64,000 bases of DNA from Candida dubliniensis CD36 (taxonomy: Eukaryota > Ascomycota > Pichiomycetes > Serinales > Debaryomycetaceae), in assembly GCF_000026945.1 (NCBI RefSeq), contig NC_012865.1, positions 62,001-126,000 on the forward strand, in the 5' to 3' direction. This document shows, in pieces, positions 38,346 through 46,688 of the stretch. The position numbers and the translations under genes are program-made. The notes under the pieces are model-generated. The model saw only the letters and a list, made by a program, of their open reading frames with translations, was not told the DNA's origin and made no database searches. Position 1 is the first letter of the stretch, and every line of letters begins with the position of its first letter.

Positions 38346-38825
38346 CAAAACCGTCACAGTAGTTACCATATGAGATGCAGGTTTACCTAATGCTATTTTC
38401 TTTAGCCTAAACCTTAAGTAGTTGGCACTGATATTGCTTGAAGTCTAAATTGAAGCTAGTAACCCACTCTTGTCAGATACAACTCGCGGAAAAAACGGGC
38501 AAAGTGGTTTATATTAATAAAAATTAAAACATTATATAACACAAATCTAAAAAAACGGAATACGAATAGGGGCGGAGGGGGTTTTAAGGGGTGTTTCTCT
38601 ATATAACAAGTAATGAAAAAAAAAAAAGAAAAAGATATTAAACTGTAATTGGTCATCAAGTCAAGTCGTTAAAATAAAATAATAATGAATAAAAAAAGAA
38701 GTAATAGCCCAAAGCAAAAGTGATTGGAAGTGAAACTCAATTTCAATTTATATCCTCCTGTAGTATTTTGTAGTTTTCCAAGGTTAGTTCAAAAAAGATA
38801 GATACATTTCAAAACTAATTTCTAT

Positions 38826-38852
38826 CTTTTACGCACACACACTTATTTCTTC
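38826..38852 (-). promoter_or_regulatory. GU-repeat 3' element of FET3
   Basis: The plus strand carries CTTTTACGCACACACAC followed by TTATTTCTT; in the transcript this is a GUGUGUGUGCGUAAAAG element 71-97 nt after the FET3 stop. It is the best-conserved noncoding stretch downstream of the coding regions. Confidence 0.6.
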
Positions 38853-38922
38853 GAAAACCTTTTTGAACATTAAAATATTGAATTGGATTCAGTTGAATAA
38901 TTGAGAGCTTCAATGTTTGTCT

Positions 38923-40782
38923 CTAACGTTTGGAATTGCTAACAGAGGATGACGAACCATCGTTGACGATTTCGTCCTCTTCTTCATCCAAGTCGACGTC
39001 CAAATCTCTAGCAACTCTTTCTTCCACATCTTTAATATCATTCATACCATAGTAGGCAATAGTGGCTAAACCTAATACACCAGCAATACATGAGAAAACC
39101 AAGGCAACAATACCTCTAGCAGTGAAACCGGTAGGCAATCTCTTGTGTTGGACATTTTCACCTTTTAAATCCAAGTAGTCTTTAGTATTAGCAGCAGCAT
39201 TACCTTCCCAAGAAATACCAACTTTTTCACAAATTTGCTTGTGGTTATCAGTGATTTGTTGACTGGAGTTCTTTTGAATGTTTTGTGGGTCTTCAATCAA
39301 TTGAATGGCCAAACCTTGATCCAAATGCCATTCAATGTGACAATGGAAGAACCAAACCCCTGGGTTGTCAGCTTTGAATCTCATGACAATGTAGGATTGA
39401 GGTCTAACGTAAACAGTGTCTCTCAACATTGGATATTCTGGCCAATCGGCATGGTCAGTGGAGTTATAGGCGACTGGATCTTCTGTATCAGGAATTTCTT
39501 CATGTCTTTCAATTAATTGGAATACATGTCCGTGCAAATGGAATGGATGCTTACCAGTATCCAAATTGTTCAAGACGATATCAACAACGTCACCACCTTG
39601 TAAAACAAAACTGTTGGTATTAGTACCATAAACCAATTCATTGGAGGCAGCATCACCAGCACTCAAAACACTCAACAAAGTTGGAACTTTTGGTGTTGTG
39701 TAAGTAATATTGTTGAAAAAGGCATAATTGACACCGTTGCCTAAATTATCCATTTGAACTTCGAGGGTGATAGTATAATCAGCATCGTCTAATAACTTTT
39801 CTTTACTCAAAGGTTTCAAGTAGAAATCATCAAAATAATCATCAATAGAATCCAAAAGGTATGGTTCTGGTTTGTCGGCATCGGAGTTATATTCAATGTA
39901 ATTGGTACCATTTAATTCCAAGTCAGAAGGAATAACATCCAACATATCAATATCAACTCTGTTCATGAATGCATAGTTTTTATCAGTAGAGTTTTTGGTA
40001 GTAATCAAAACCCCATATCTTTGAGCAACGGTGATATAAATCAAATCAGTAGTGTTTTTTTCAACGTAAATACCATCGACTTCAACGATAGTAAACTCGT
40101 GGTCTTCCATCCAAACATATTGAGATACGAATCTACCAATGTTAATGATTCTAACAAAATAAGTTTTACCTGGTTCAACTTTCCAAGTGTTATTTCTGGT
40201 TTCATTGAATAAAATGTTCAGTGGAATTGGTTCAGCACCAGTTGGGTTGAATCTGCTCATGAAATCTTTATGTAAATCATCTGAGAAGTCGTGGTAATGT
40301 TCACCCAAAGTCAAAATAACTTCTTCATCGTAATCATATGGGAAATCGTCATCGTCGATAATGAAAACACCTCTCATACCATCACCATATTGACCGGATG
40401 TATGACTGTGGTACCAGTAAGAACCAACTTGATCATCAACAGTAAAATTATATAAGAAAGTTTCACCTGGTGGAATTGGACATTGGGTAACCATTTCTGG
40501 ACCATCCATTTGATTGGTACCGTGTTGGAATAAGCCATGGAAATGCAAGGAAGTATTTCTGTCATCGAAACCATTGATCAAGTATAAATTAACAGTGTCA
40601 CCTTTCTTCACTCTTAAAGTAGGTAAAGGCCAACTACCATTGAAACCAATCATTGGTCTTTCAAGGACACCATCTGGGTTAGCGTTCACCCAACCAGTTT
40701 GGAAGTACCATGTATGGGTTTCAGCAGAAATTAATGTTGAGAAAAAAAGGAAGACTAAAGAAAAAACTGATAAGCTTCTCAT
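38923..40782 (-). CDS. FET3: Multicopper ferroxidase, array copy 4
   Basis: The protein has 619 residues and is first in the array in the direction of transcription. Signal peptide MRSLSVFSLVFLFFSTLISA, three cupredoxin domains, membrane helix (GIVALVFSCIAGVLGLATIAYYG) and a short acidic tail. All copper motifs are intact (HFHGLF, WYHSHT, HPFHLHGH, HCHIEWHLDQGL). It keeps ERPMIGFN and RVKKGD near the N-terminus, like FET34 and, by recollection, baker's yeast Fet3. GENVQHKRLPTGF, with QH, is also closest to baker's yeast. It may therefore be the most ancestral copy. Role: iron oxidation at the plasma membrane for high-affinity uptake. Naming follows the position recalled for the Candida array. 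Confidence 0.92.
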   Translation of the reverse strand: MRSLSVFSLVFLFFSTLISAETHTWYFQTGWVNANPDGVLERPMIGFNGSWPLPTLRVKKGDTVNLYLINGFDDRNTSLHFHGLFQHGTNQMDGPEMVTQCPIPPGETFLYNFTVDDQVGSYWYHSHTSGQYGDGMRGVFIIDDDDFPYDYDEEVILTLGEHYHDFSDDLHKDFMSRFNPTGAEPIPLNILFNETRNNTWKVEPGKTYFVRIINIGRFVSQYVWMEDHEFTIVEVDGIYVEKNTTDLIYITVAQRYGVLITTKNSTDKNYAFMNRVDIDMLDVIPSDLELNGTNYIEYNSDADKPEPYLLDSIDDYFDDFYLKPLSKEKLLDDADYTITLEVQMDNLGNGVNYAFFNNITYTTPKVPTLLSVLSAGDAASNELVYGTNTNSFVLQGGDVVDIVLNNLDTGKHPFHLHGHVFQLIERHEEIPDTEDPVAYNSTDHADWPEYPMLRDTVYVRPQSYIVMRFKADNPGVWFFHCHIEWHLDQGLAIQLIEDPQNIQKNSSQQITDNHKQICEKVGISWEGNAAANTKDYLDLKGENVQHKRLPTGFTARGIVALVFSCIAGVLGLATIAYYGMNDIKDVEERVARDLDVDLDEEEDEIVNDGSSSSVSNSKR

Positions 40783-41282
40783 CTTTCTAAAATAAGTTCC
40801 TTTCTTCAGGGTATATATATATAGTCTTTTTTTTTTTGTGGAAATGGATTAAGAATAGAATAATAATCACCAAGTTGTTAAGGAAACCGGAAAAGGCAAT
40901 ACCAGCGAAAGCAAGGGGTGGAAAAGTAACAGTAGCAATGGAATGTTAACTTTAATTATGAGACTAGACTTGACTTGAGCAAATTGGTTAATGAATGAAC
41001 CCCTTCAATAACTAATTTGGTGTTTTTTTAAAAAAATAAAAAATACAAAAAATGACTCTAGAGAAACCCAAAGAAGGAAATTAGAAAATGACTCAATGTT
41101 AAGTTTGAAGAGAAATGGATTCACTTTTATATTAAATGGAAATTTCTCATTTTCTTCTTTCTAGATGAAATTGAATTATTATTTTAGTGGTGGGGGGGAC
41201 AAGATGGCAGAGATTAGTAGACTAAAAAAGCTAACAGGGAAAAGAAAGAAAAAAACAAAAAAAAAAAAGCTTTAACGTTTGA

Positions 41283-41332
41283 TTATCTCAATTGTGTCTG
41301 TTTTTCTGTCTCTCTGACTTTCAAAAGATAAG
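41283..41332. promoter_or_regulatory. Paired GATAA half-sites upstream of FET3
   Basis: TTATC at 41283-41287 and GATAAG at 41327-41332 lie 501 and 545 bp upstream of the FET3 ATG. That is the same distance at which the other array genes carry the TTATCWGATAA palindrome. They could be a split version of the iron-GATA site. Confidence 0.4.
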
Positions 41333-42501
41333 TCAAAGATATGGCTGCGATACTAAAAAGATGGTAATAAGTTTGGTTGATGATGTTTATGGCAAGGTGC
41401 TGTAAATTTGTTGCACTAAAATTGATAGTTAATCGTTTTTATTTTTCTTGGCAACTCAGAAAGAATTTGGTTCTGGTGTTGAATTCAGTGTAAATGGACA
41501 AAGTATTGGTAAATGTTGTTACACAAATATCACTTTCTGTATATAAATATAATTTTGTAAATGTATAAAGGGTTAAATTTGTTTTAGTAACTAAATTTAC
41601 TTCAAAAAAAAAAAAAGAAAACCAAAAACTAAGTTTCAATTCAACCAATTAAATCTGAATAATCTACCTCATCTCATGCAGACATTAATTGTAGAGAAAT
41701 TGGGAGAGAAAAAATAATTCATTTTCTTTTTTTTGTTTGGATTGTTAGGTACATTGAAAAAAACAAAGAAATTCAACCAAAGGGTACAAAAATGAAGCAA
41801 GACAGATTTAGTGGAAGTTATCAAATAGGTATTAATTCTCATCCCCCCCTCCTCCCCCCTTGCTATCATTAGTTCTTCAACTTTCCATCCCTTTGTCATG
41901 AAAAGTAGTCGTTTTTTTTCTTGGGCGGCCCTTGCTGTTAAGTCAAACTTACTTTTAATTTAACTTGTCATTACGCCAATCATTATAAATGTGGAATTGA
42001 AACCAATAACAAATCTACAATAATCACAGTTTGCATAACTTTTAGAAACGAATTTGACTTATTATAGGACAATATAGAAAACTAAAAAGAAAAACAATGG
42101 TAGTGCCTATGTGTCAACAATTCAAATCTCATCCCATTTAATTGGTTACTGGCCAAAAAAAAAAAAAAGCAGAAAAAGAACTCAACAAAAAGAAAAATAC
42201 CAAAAGATTTACAATAATAATTAATTCATTCATATGACAAAGAAGAAAAATTTTTTCAACAAAGGAAGGAGGAAAGGAGGAAGAATTGGACAGTGATTGT
42301 GCATAAATTAATTCTGATGAAATAGTTTTGATCTTTGTATTACTATAAACAGCTAAATATGCAGACATAAATTTTTTGGTTGAAACTAATTTGTTAAGTA
42401 TTTTTGTGTAATTAAATCTGGAGTAATTGATTGATCAGATAATTAATATTATAACAATTCAAAAAGCGAGGTTCGCAAATAAAAACCCGATTTTTCGTAG
42501 A

Positions 42502-42669
42502 ATGTATAAATATAAATTTATAGTATTATTGTTGTCAATTGCTTTGTATTGCAGTTACTATTACAACAAAGGAAATTTAGTTGGAATATTGCCGTTCGAG
42601 ATTTATTATTTGCATCAGGTTCCATTTTTTTTTTTTGTTTTGGTTGTTAGCTTGGCTGTCATTGGCTGA
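42502..42669 (+). CDS. Doubtful small membrane-protein frame
   Basis: A 55-codon frame from an ATG encodes two hydrophobic segments (KFIVLLLSIALYCSYYY and PFFFFVLVVSLAVIG) joined by a polar loop. The size and layout recall Eri1/PIG-Y, a subunit of the enzyme that starts GPI-anchor synthesis, but I see no decisive motif. A T12 run at 42625-42636 lies inside it. In another frame after this run the sequence continues to 42772 with a basic tail (KNSKMKLTKKIKRR). So the true gene could be longer if the run length is wrong or the frame is shifted. An ATCAGATAA site lies 60 bp upstream. It may equally be chance in AT-rich DNA. Confidence 0.25.
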   Translation: MYKYKFIVLLLSIALYCSYYYNKGNLVGILPFEIYYLHQVPFFFFVLVVSLAVIG

Positions 42670-43110
42670 AATTGAACCAGGCAAAAATAGTAAAATGAAA
42701 TTGACCAAGAAAATCAAGAGGCGAGGAGGACAACAATATCACACAAACAATAAAGTCCATTTAGACGAGTAGAGCTTTACGGCCATACCTAACCAACGAC
42801 TTTATTGGTCATGAAGAAACAATAGTTAATGTCCCGGCGTTTCGTATTTCTTTCATCTCTTGTCAACCAATAAACTAAAACTGTTGGTACTTTCTTGTTG
42901 TTTATGTTTGAATTCATGTGTCTTATTTAAAGTTGGCCGTAAAAGAATTCTCTGGGGATCTTCTATTTTTGATGTGTATTGATTCTAAAGATTAATTTGT
43001 ATAGGTATTGAAGTTGGCCGATATTTTGGTTTAGAAAGATAGTAACATCAACTTGGCTTCTACCATACAATAGATGTTATTACAAGTTATTTTAAGTACC
43101 TGTGGGTGAG

Positions 43111-43145
43111 GCAGATGATGATAATAATAATATATGCTCATCTGC
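43111..43145. other. Inverted repeat / potential hairpin
   Basis: GCAGATGA at 43111-43118 and TCATCTGC at 43138-43145 are perfect 8-bp inverted repeats around a 19-base AT-rich loop. It could be a stem-loop of an unknown transcript or a binding site for a dimeric protein; chance is possible. Confidence 0.35.
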
Positions 43146-44133
43146 TTAAAATTACATGCATCTAAAGTATATCGACATTGGCTCAACAGCTAATGAATTG
43201 AGATCACACTTACTTGTTGAACTGTCAAACTGCAAACTTACCATGCTTAGGCTATTCTGGTAAGAATGTTTGCTCTATGGTCTAACAACATCTGCAAAAA
43301 ATATTAGTTGGCTTGCATATATTAGCGGATTCTATTTATTTTTCCGTATATTTAATGGCCAACAGCAACAGTAGCAATAACAATTGTTGGCTAAAATAAA
43401 TGCACTTCGTACTACATACAGATTTCAAACCCCGACCTGAAATTTCAAAAACTGGAAAGCAGGGCACCGTTTCCAATATCAATCATAGACGTTCGTTGTA
43501 TTAGAAAGAATTTATTCTTGTTTGTTGGTTCTATTACTGTACCATATTCAAGTGGGTAGTACCAATCGTTTAAAAAAAAGGCATGTAAATTGTCACGTCT
43601 ATTCATTTTCGCTTTTTTTTGGTTGCATAATTGTGATAAAAAAAATTCATACGCAATAACGTTCCATTTCTTTCTTCACAAACTCTCTAACTTGTGACCT
43701 TTAAAACAAATCATGTATTAGTTTATTTACAGCTACATAGTTATTATAATTCTTAGAGAAACATAAAGAATGCCATATACTATTTGGTCAGCCACTTTCT
43801 GTTGATGGAACATGAACCACGTTTGGTTACAAAGCTGGAGCGAAAAAAAAAAAAAATGAAATCTCTACCTCTACCTGTACAATTTGCAACCGTGCTTTTT
43901 TTTTTTTTTTCATTCCACCTTTTCCCATTCGGCCGACCAAATTGGAATTGAGATTTAGGTCCACCCCAGAATAAAAAAAAGAGCAACTTTCTCTCTCTCT
44001 CTCTTTCATGTGTATTCTTTTTTTTTTTTTTTTTCCTTGCATACACACACTGACATACCAGATACCGACCAACCAGAATAGAATTTTATATACAGCACTC
44101 TCCTGTTGAAGATTATACGATTTAAGAGTATTC

Positions 44134-45534
44134 ATGCTAATATTAAAGAGATTGATAACTACTTCTTGCACTTTATTAGACACTTCTCCTAAAAACTATT
44201 ATAAAATAATAACCCCAGCAACTTTTGAGACTAAAAAATGCGAATCATATAACGAAACCCACTCGTCAACCACTACGACTGAAATTACAACAACGGCAAC
44301 AACAGTGGCAGGTACAGTTAATGAAGACTTGACAATAACACACAAAACTGGAAGAAAAATTATATCCACTTATAAACGGTCGACTCATCCAACTTCGGTC
44401 CCATTATCGAAAATCTTCAGTAATAATTTCCCCTTGAGTATAAACGAATCATTTGAAGATTACAAGCATCGTAATAATCCGTTGAAATTTCAACATGATT
44501 TATTATCAACCTTACCTTTTTATCCTTCACTTGGCCCACAACAAGAAACGGAAGGGAGATCGTCTGAAGTATTAAAAATTGAAATCGATGACGAAGGGAA
44601 TTATATTAATGAATTTGTCATTTATCCTGAAAATTATCATCCACATATAGTACCTGATGAGGAATATCATCATTTAATAATGATTCATGGATATGGAGCT
44701 GGGCTAGGATTTTTCTTGAAAAATTTTGATGATATTTCAAATTTCCCACCCAATGATACCCAAAACAACAACAACACCAATAAATATATTATCCATGCTA
44801 TTGATTTATTAGGTTATGGATGTAGTTCTAGACCTAATTTTTATCCACAAAACTTGGATCAAGTGGAAAATTGGTTTCATGATTCATTTACAACTTGGCT
44901 CCACAAACGCAAAATCCCTAGCGATAGAACTATTGTTATGGCTCATTCCATGGGGGCATATCTTATGGCAACATTGGCGATTAATCGAAATTTAAAATTT
45001 TGTTCAAAATTATTAATGGTATCTCCAGGAGCTGTAATCAAACATCAAAATCCAGTTCAAGTACCTCGATATTTTGTTAAATTATGGGAAAGAAATATTT
45101 CACCTTTTACTATTGTTCGGAAATTAGGTCCATTGGGTTCCAAAATCGTCAGCGGTTGGTCATCAAGACGGTTTGATAAATTGACTAGACAAGAAAAAAA
45201 ATTACTACATAAATATTCTTATGGAATTTTCCAAAGTAAAGGTTCTGGGGAATATATGTTGAATTATTTGTTAGCCCCTGGAGCCGATGCTCGGCATCCA
45301 TTGGTTGATCGAGGTATAGATAAAATCACGTGTGATGTTTCTTGGTGGTATGGTAAAGAAGATTGGATGGATAAAAAAGGTGGACAAATTTGCAGTGATA
45401 TTATTAACAAAAAGGGGCAATTCAAAAGTGATGTTAAAGTAATCGAAGATAGTGGCCATCATATTTATCTTGATAATATCAAAAGATTCAATTCTATGGT
45501 ACTTGAAGAAATGAAACATTTAATCAACAAGTAA
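44134..45534 (+). CDS. CGI-58/ABHD5-family hydrolase or acyltransferase (Cld1-like)
   Basis: This is a 466-residue alpha/beta hydrolase. The oxyanion segment is MIHGYGAGLGFF, followed by DLLGYGCSSRP, nucleophile elbow AHSMGAYL (Ser272; Ala instead of the usual first Gly) and catalytic-type His442 in GHHIYLDN. The last motif is H-x4-D, which the CGI-58/Ict1/Cld1 group shares with lysophosphatidic acid acyltransferases. The N-terminus MLILKRLITTSCTLL is a plausible mitochondrial presequence, as in yeast Cld1, the cardiolipin deacylase. A Thr-rich low-complexity stretch lies at 42-62. Cld1 or Ecm18 orthology is likely but not provable by eye. The promoter has a CT repeat and T-run at about 43990-44034. 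It converges on UBA3. Confidence 0.83.
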   Translation: MLILKRLITTSCTLLDTSPKNYYKIITPATFETKKCESYNETHSSTTTTEITTTATTVAGTVNEDLTITHKTGRKIISTYKRSTHPTSVPLSKIFSNNFPLSINESFEDYKHRNNPLKFQHDLLSTLPFYPSLGPQQETEGRSSEVLKIEIDDEGNYINEFVIYPENYHPHIVPDEEYHHLIMIHGYGAGLGFFLKNFDDISNFPPNDTQNNNNTNKYIIHAIDLLGYGCSSRPNFYPQNLDQVENWFHDSFTTWLHKRKIPSDRTIVMAHSMGAYLMATLAINRNLKFCSKLLMVSPGAVIKHQNPVQVPRYFVKLWERNISPFTIVRKLGPLGSKIVSGWSSRRFDKLTRQEKKLLHKYSYGIFQSKGSGEYMLNYLLAPGADARHPLVDRGIDKITCDVSWWYGKEDWMDKKGGQICSDIINKKGQFKSDVKVIEDSGHHIYLDNIKRFNSMVLEEMKHLINK

Positions 45535-45692
45535 GAAAAGTTATATAATGTATACAGTAGGGTTTTTCCATCAGTCTAGATCTTATATTAAATCTTATAT
45601 AAATAAACTATTCATTTAACACATGTTTTTTTCAACAAAAAAAAAAAACAACAACAACAACAGATAATCAAATATACATTTCATCTACATAT

Positions 45693-46688
45693 CTATGAGC
45701 TGCAAATACAATGCAATTTCTTAGAATGTTCAAAAGTATAAGTATGAATAGAATCATCCCCCGTATACATCATATAATTATGCAATATTGGATTGGAATC
45801 AGTAATCAATTTAAATGCTTCATTACAACAGCTTGCTGCAATTATAGCATTGGTCGACGCTATTGCAGGAATAACATTTTTCACTACCCCTAAAGTTAAA
45901 TGTTTGGTGACTCCATCAATATTAAATTCATTTGCTCTTTCCAATGCAGTTTGATATACCCATTCAATGTGTTCGGGATTATCTCCATCCAATTTTTTCC
46001 CAGCAAATTTGTTGTTCCATTCTATTTGAGTTGCCCATTCAATACAATGCTCTGGCAATCTTGGTGTATTTGCAATCGTACATACTGGATAGGTTACTTT
46101 TGGAGATAGTAAATCTAATGAACATTCAAAACATGAAGTGACAGTAGGAATAATAACTCTTGATTGACCTCGGAATCCTTCTGTACCACCATCAATCAAT
46201 GGGATCATATACCCTTGTTGAACCAAAGAGATCAATGTCGCGTTGATCCATCTTCTGGCTTCAATTGAATCCAATCCACTTATAACAAGATTAAATTGTT
46301 GATAGAATTCAATTGGTTTATTTTGAATTTTGGTGAAATAACTTTCGATTTTCAAAGACGGATCATCAATTCGATCTCTAACAAATTGAGCAGCTATTTC
46401 TGCTTTACTTTTCCCAATATCTTTCATACGGAATAAAAATTGTCGATTTAAATTAGATAATTCTATAGTATCCATGTCTATAATGTATAAATTCTTGAAT
46501 CCCACCATGGCTAAATTTTTCAATATTTCACATCCTAATCCTCCTGCTCCAATAATTAATATTTTACTTTCCTGAAGTGCTTTAAATGAATCATCCAGGT
46601 TATATTCTTCAGGAAATTCATTATATGGACCAATATTGGATATTAAGGGCTCTATTGATGATATATCTCTAACGTTGTCAAAAACCAT
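45693..46688 (-). CDS. UBA3: Uba3, catalytic subunit of the NEDD8/Rub1-activating enzyme
   Basis: The protein has 331 residues. The adenylation domain shows GAGGLG at 47-52, DMDTIELSNLNRQFLF, and the catalytic Cys203 in YPVCTIANTPRLPEHCIEW. A zinc-type C-x2-C pair lies at 186-189, but the second pair near the end is C-x-C (327 and 329) and the protein stops two residues later. The C-terminal ubiquitin-fold domain of human UBA3 is missing, as in the short baker's yeast protein. With its partner Ula1 it activates Rub1 for transfer to Ubc12 and cullins. It is too short for Uba2 or Uba1. The promoter has an A12 run around 46718. Confidence 0.93.
   Translation of the reverse strand: MVFDNVRDISSIEPLISNIGPYNEFPEEYNLDDSFKALQESKILIIGAGGLGCEILKNLAMVGFKNLYIIDMDTIELSNLNRQFLFRMKDIGKSKAEIAAQFVRDRIDDPSLKIESYFTKIQNKPIEFYQQFNLVISGLDSIEARRWINATLISLVQQGYMIPLIDGGTEGFRGQSRVIIPTVTSCFECSLDLLSPKVTYPVCTIANTPRLPEHCIEWATQIEWNNKFAGKKLDGDNPEHIEWVYQTALERANEFNIDGVTKHLTLGVVKNVIPAIASTNAIIAASCCNEAFKLITDSNPILHNYMMYTGDDSIHTYTFEHSKKLHCICSS

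Larger units (their letters stand above)
37250..38922. promoter_or_regulatory. Ferroxidase array spacer 3 (FET99 promoter / FET3 3' flank)
   Basis: The same series of elements is present: TATATATAT (about 37426-37434, a plausible TATA box 180 bp from the ATG), CCAAGAAA (37563-37570), TTATCTGATAA (37782-37792), CCAAT (37966-37970), TGTCTGTCAG (38018-38027), the diverged GGTGATGGTGGTTT block (38240-38345) and TGGTCATCAAG near 38650. A C9-A12 stretch sits at about 37504-37524. No gene is evident. Confidence 0.7.
40783..44133. promoter_or_regulatory. 3.35-kb gene-poor region upstream of FET3
   Basis: This is the longest gap in the window, shared by FET3 (minus) and the hydrolase at 44134 (plus). 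Near FET3 it has a TATATATATATA stretch (40812-40823), TTATC (41283-41287) and GATAAG (41327-41332) flanking TGTCTGT (41296-41302), and TTTTCTTGGCAAC (41443-41455, a Rim101-like site in inverted orientation). Further out are CCAAT boxes (41976), ATCAGATAA (42434-42442), CCAAGAAA (42705-42712), two AAGTTGGCCG copies (42930 and 43011) and a hairpin at 43111-43145. One doubtful small open frame is listed separately. Its length suggests a large regulatory region or an unannotated RNA. Confidence 0.45.

Noticed and set aside
40812..40823. TATATATATATA as the FET3 TATA box
   Set aside because: Only about 30 bp from the ATG, too close for usual yeast start-site spacing; more likely untranslated leader sequence, though not excluded.
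42434..42442. ATCAGATAA as the FET3 counterpart of the array GATA sites
   Set aside because: Exact match, but 1.65 kb from FET3 and without the TATTTATAC context; the half-sites at 41283-41332 sit at the expected distance. It may serve the doubtful small frame or be chance.
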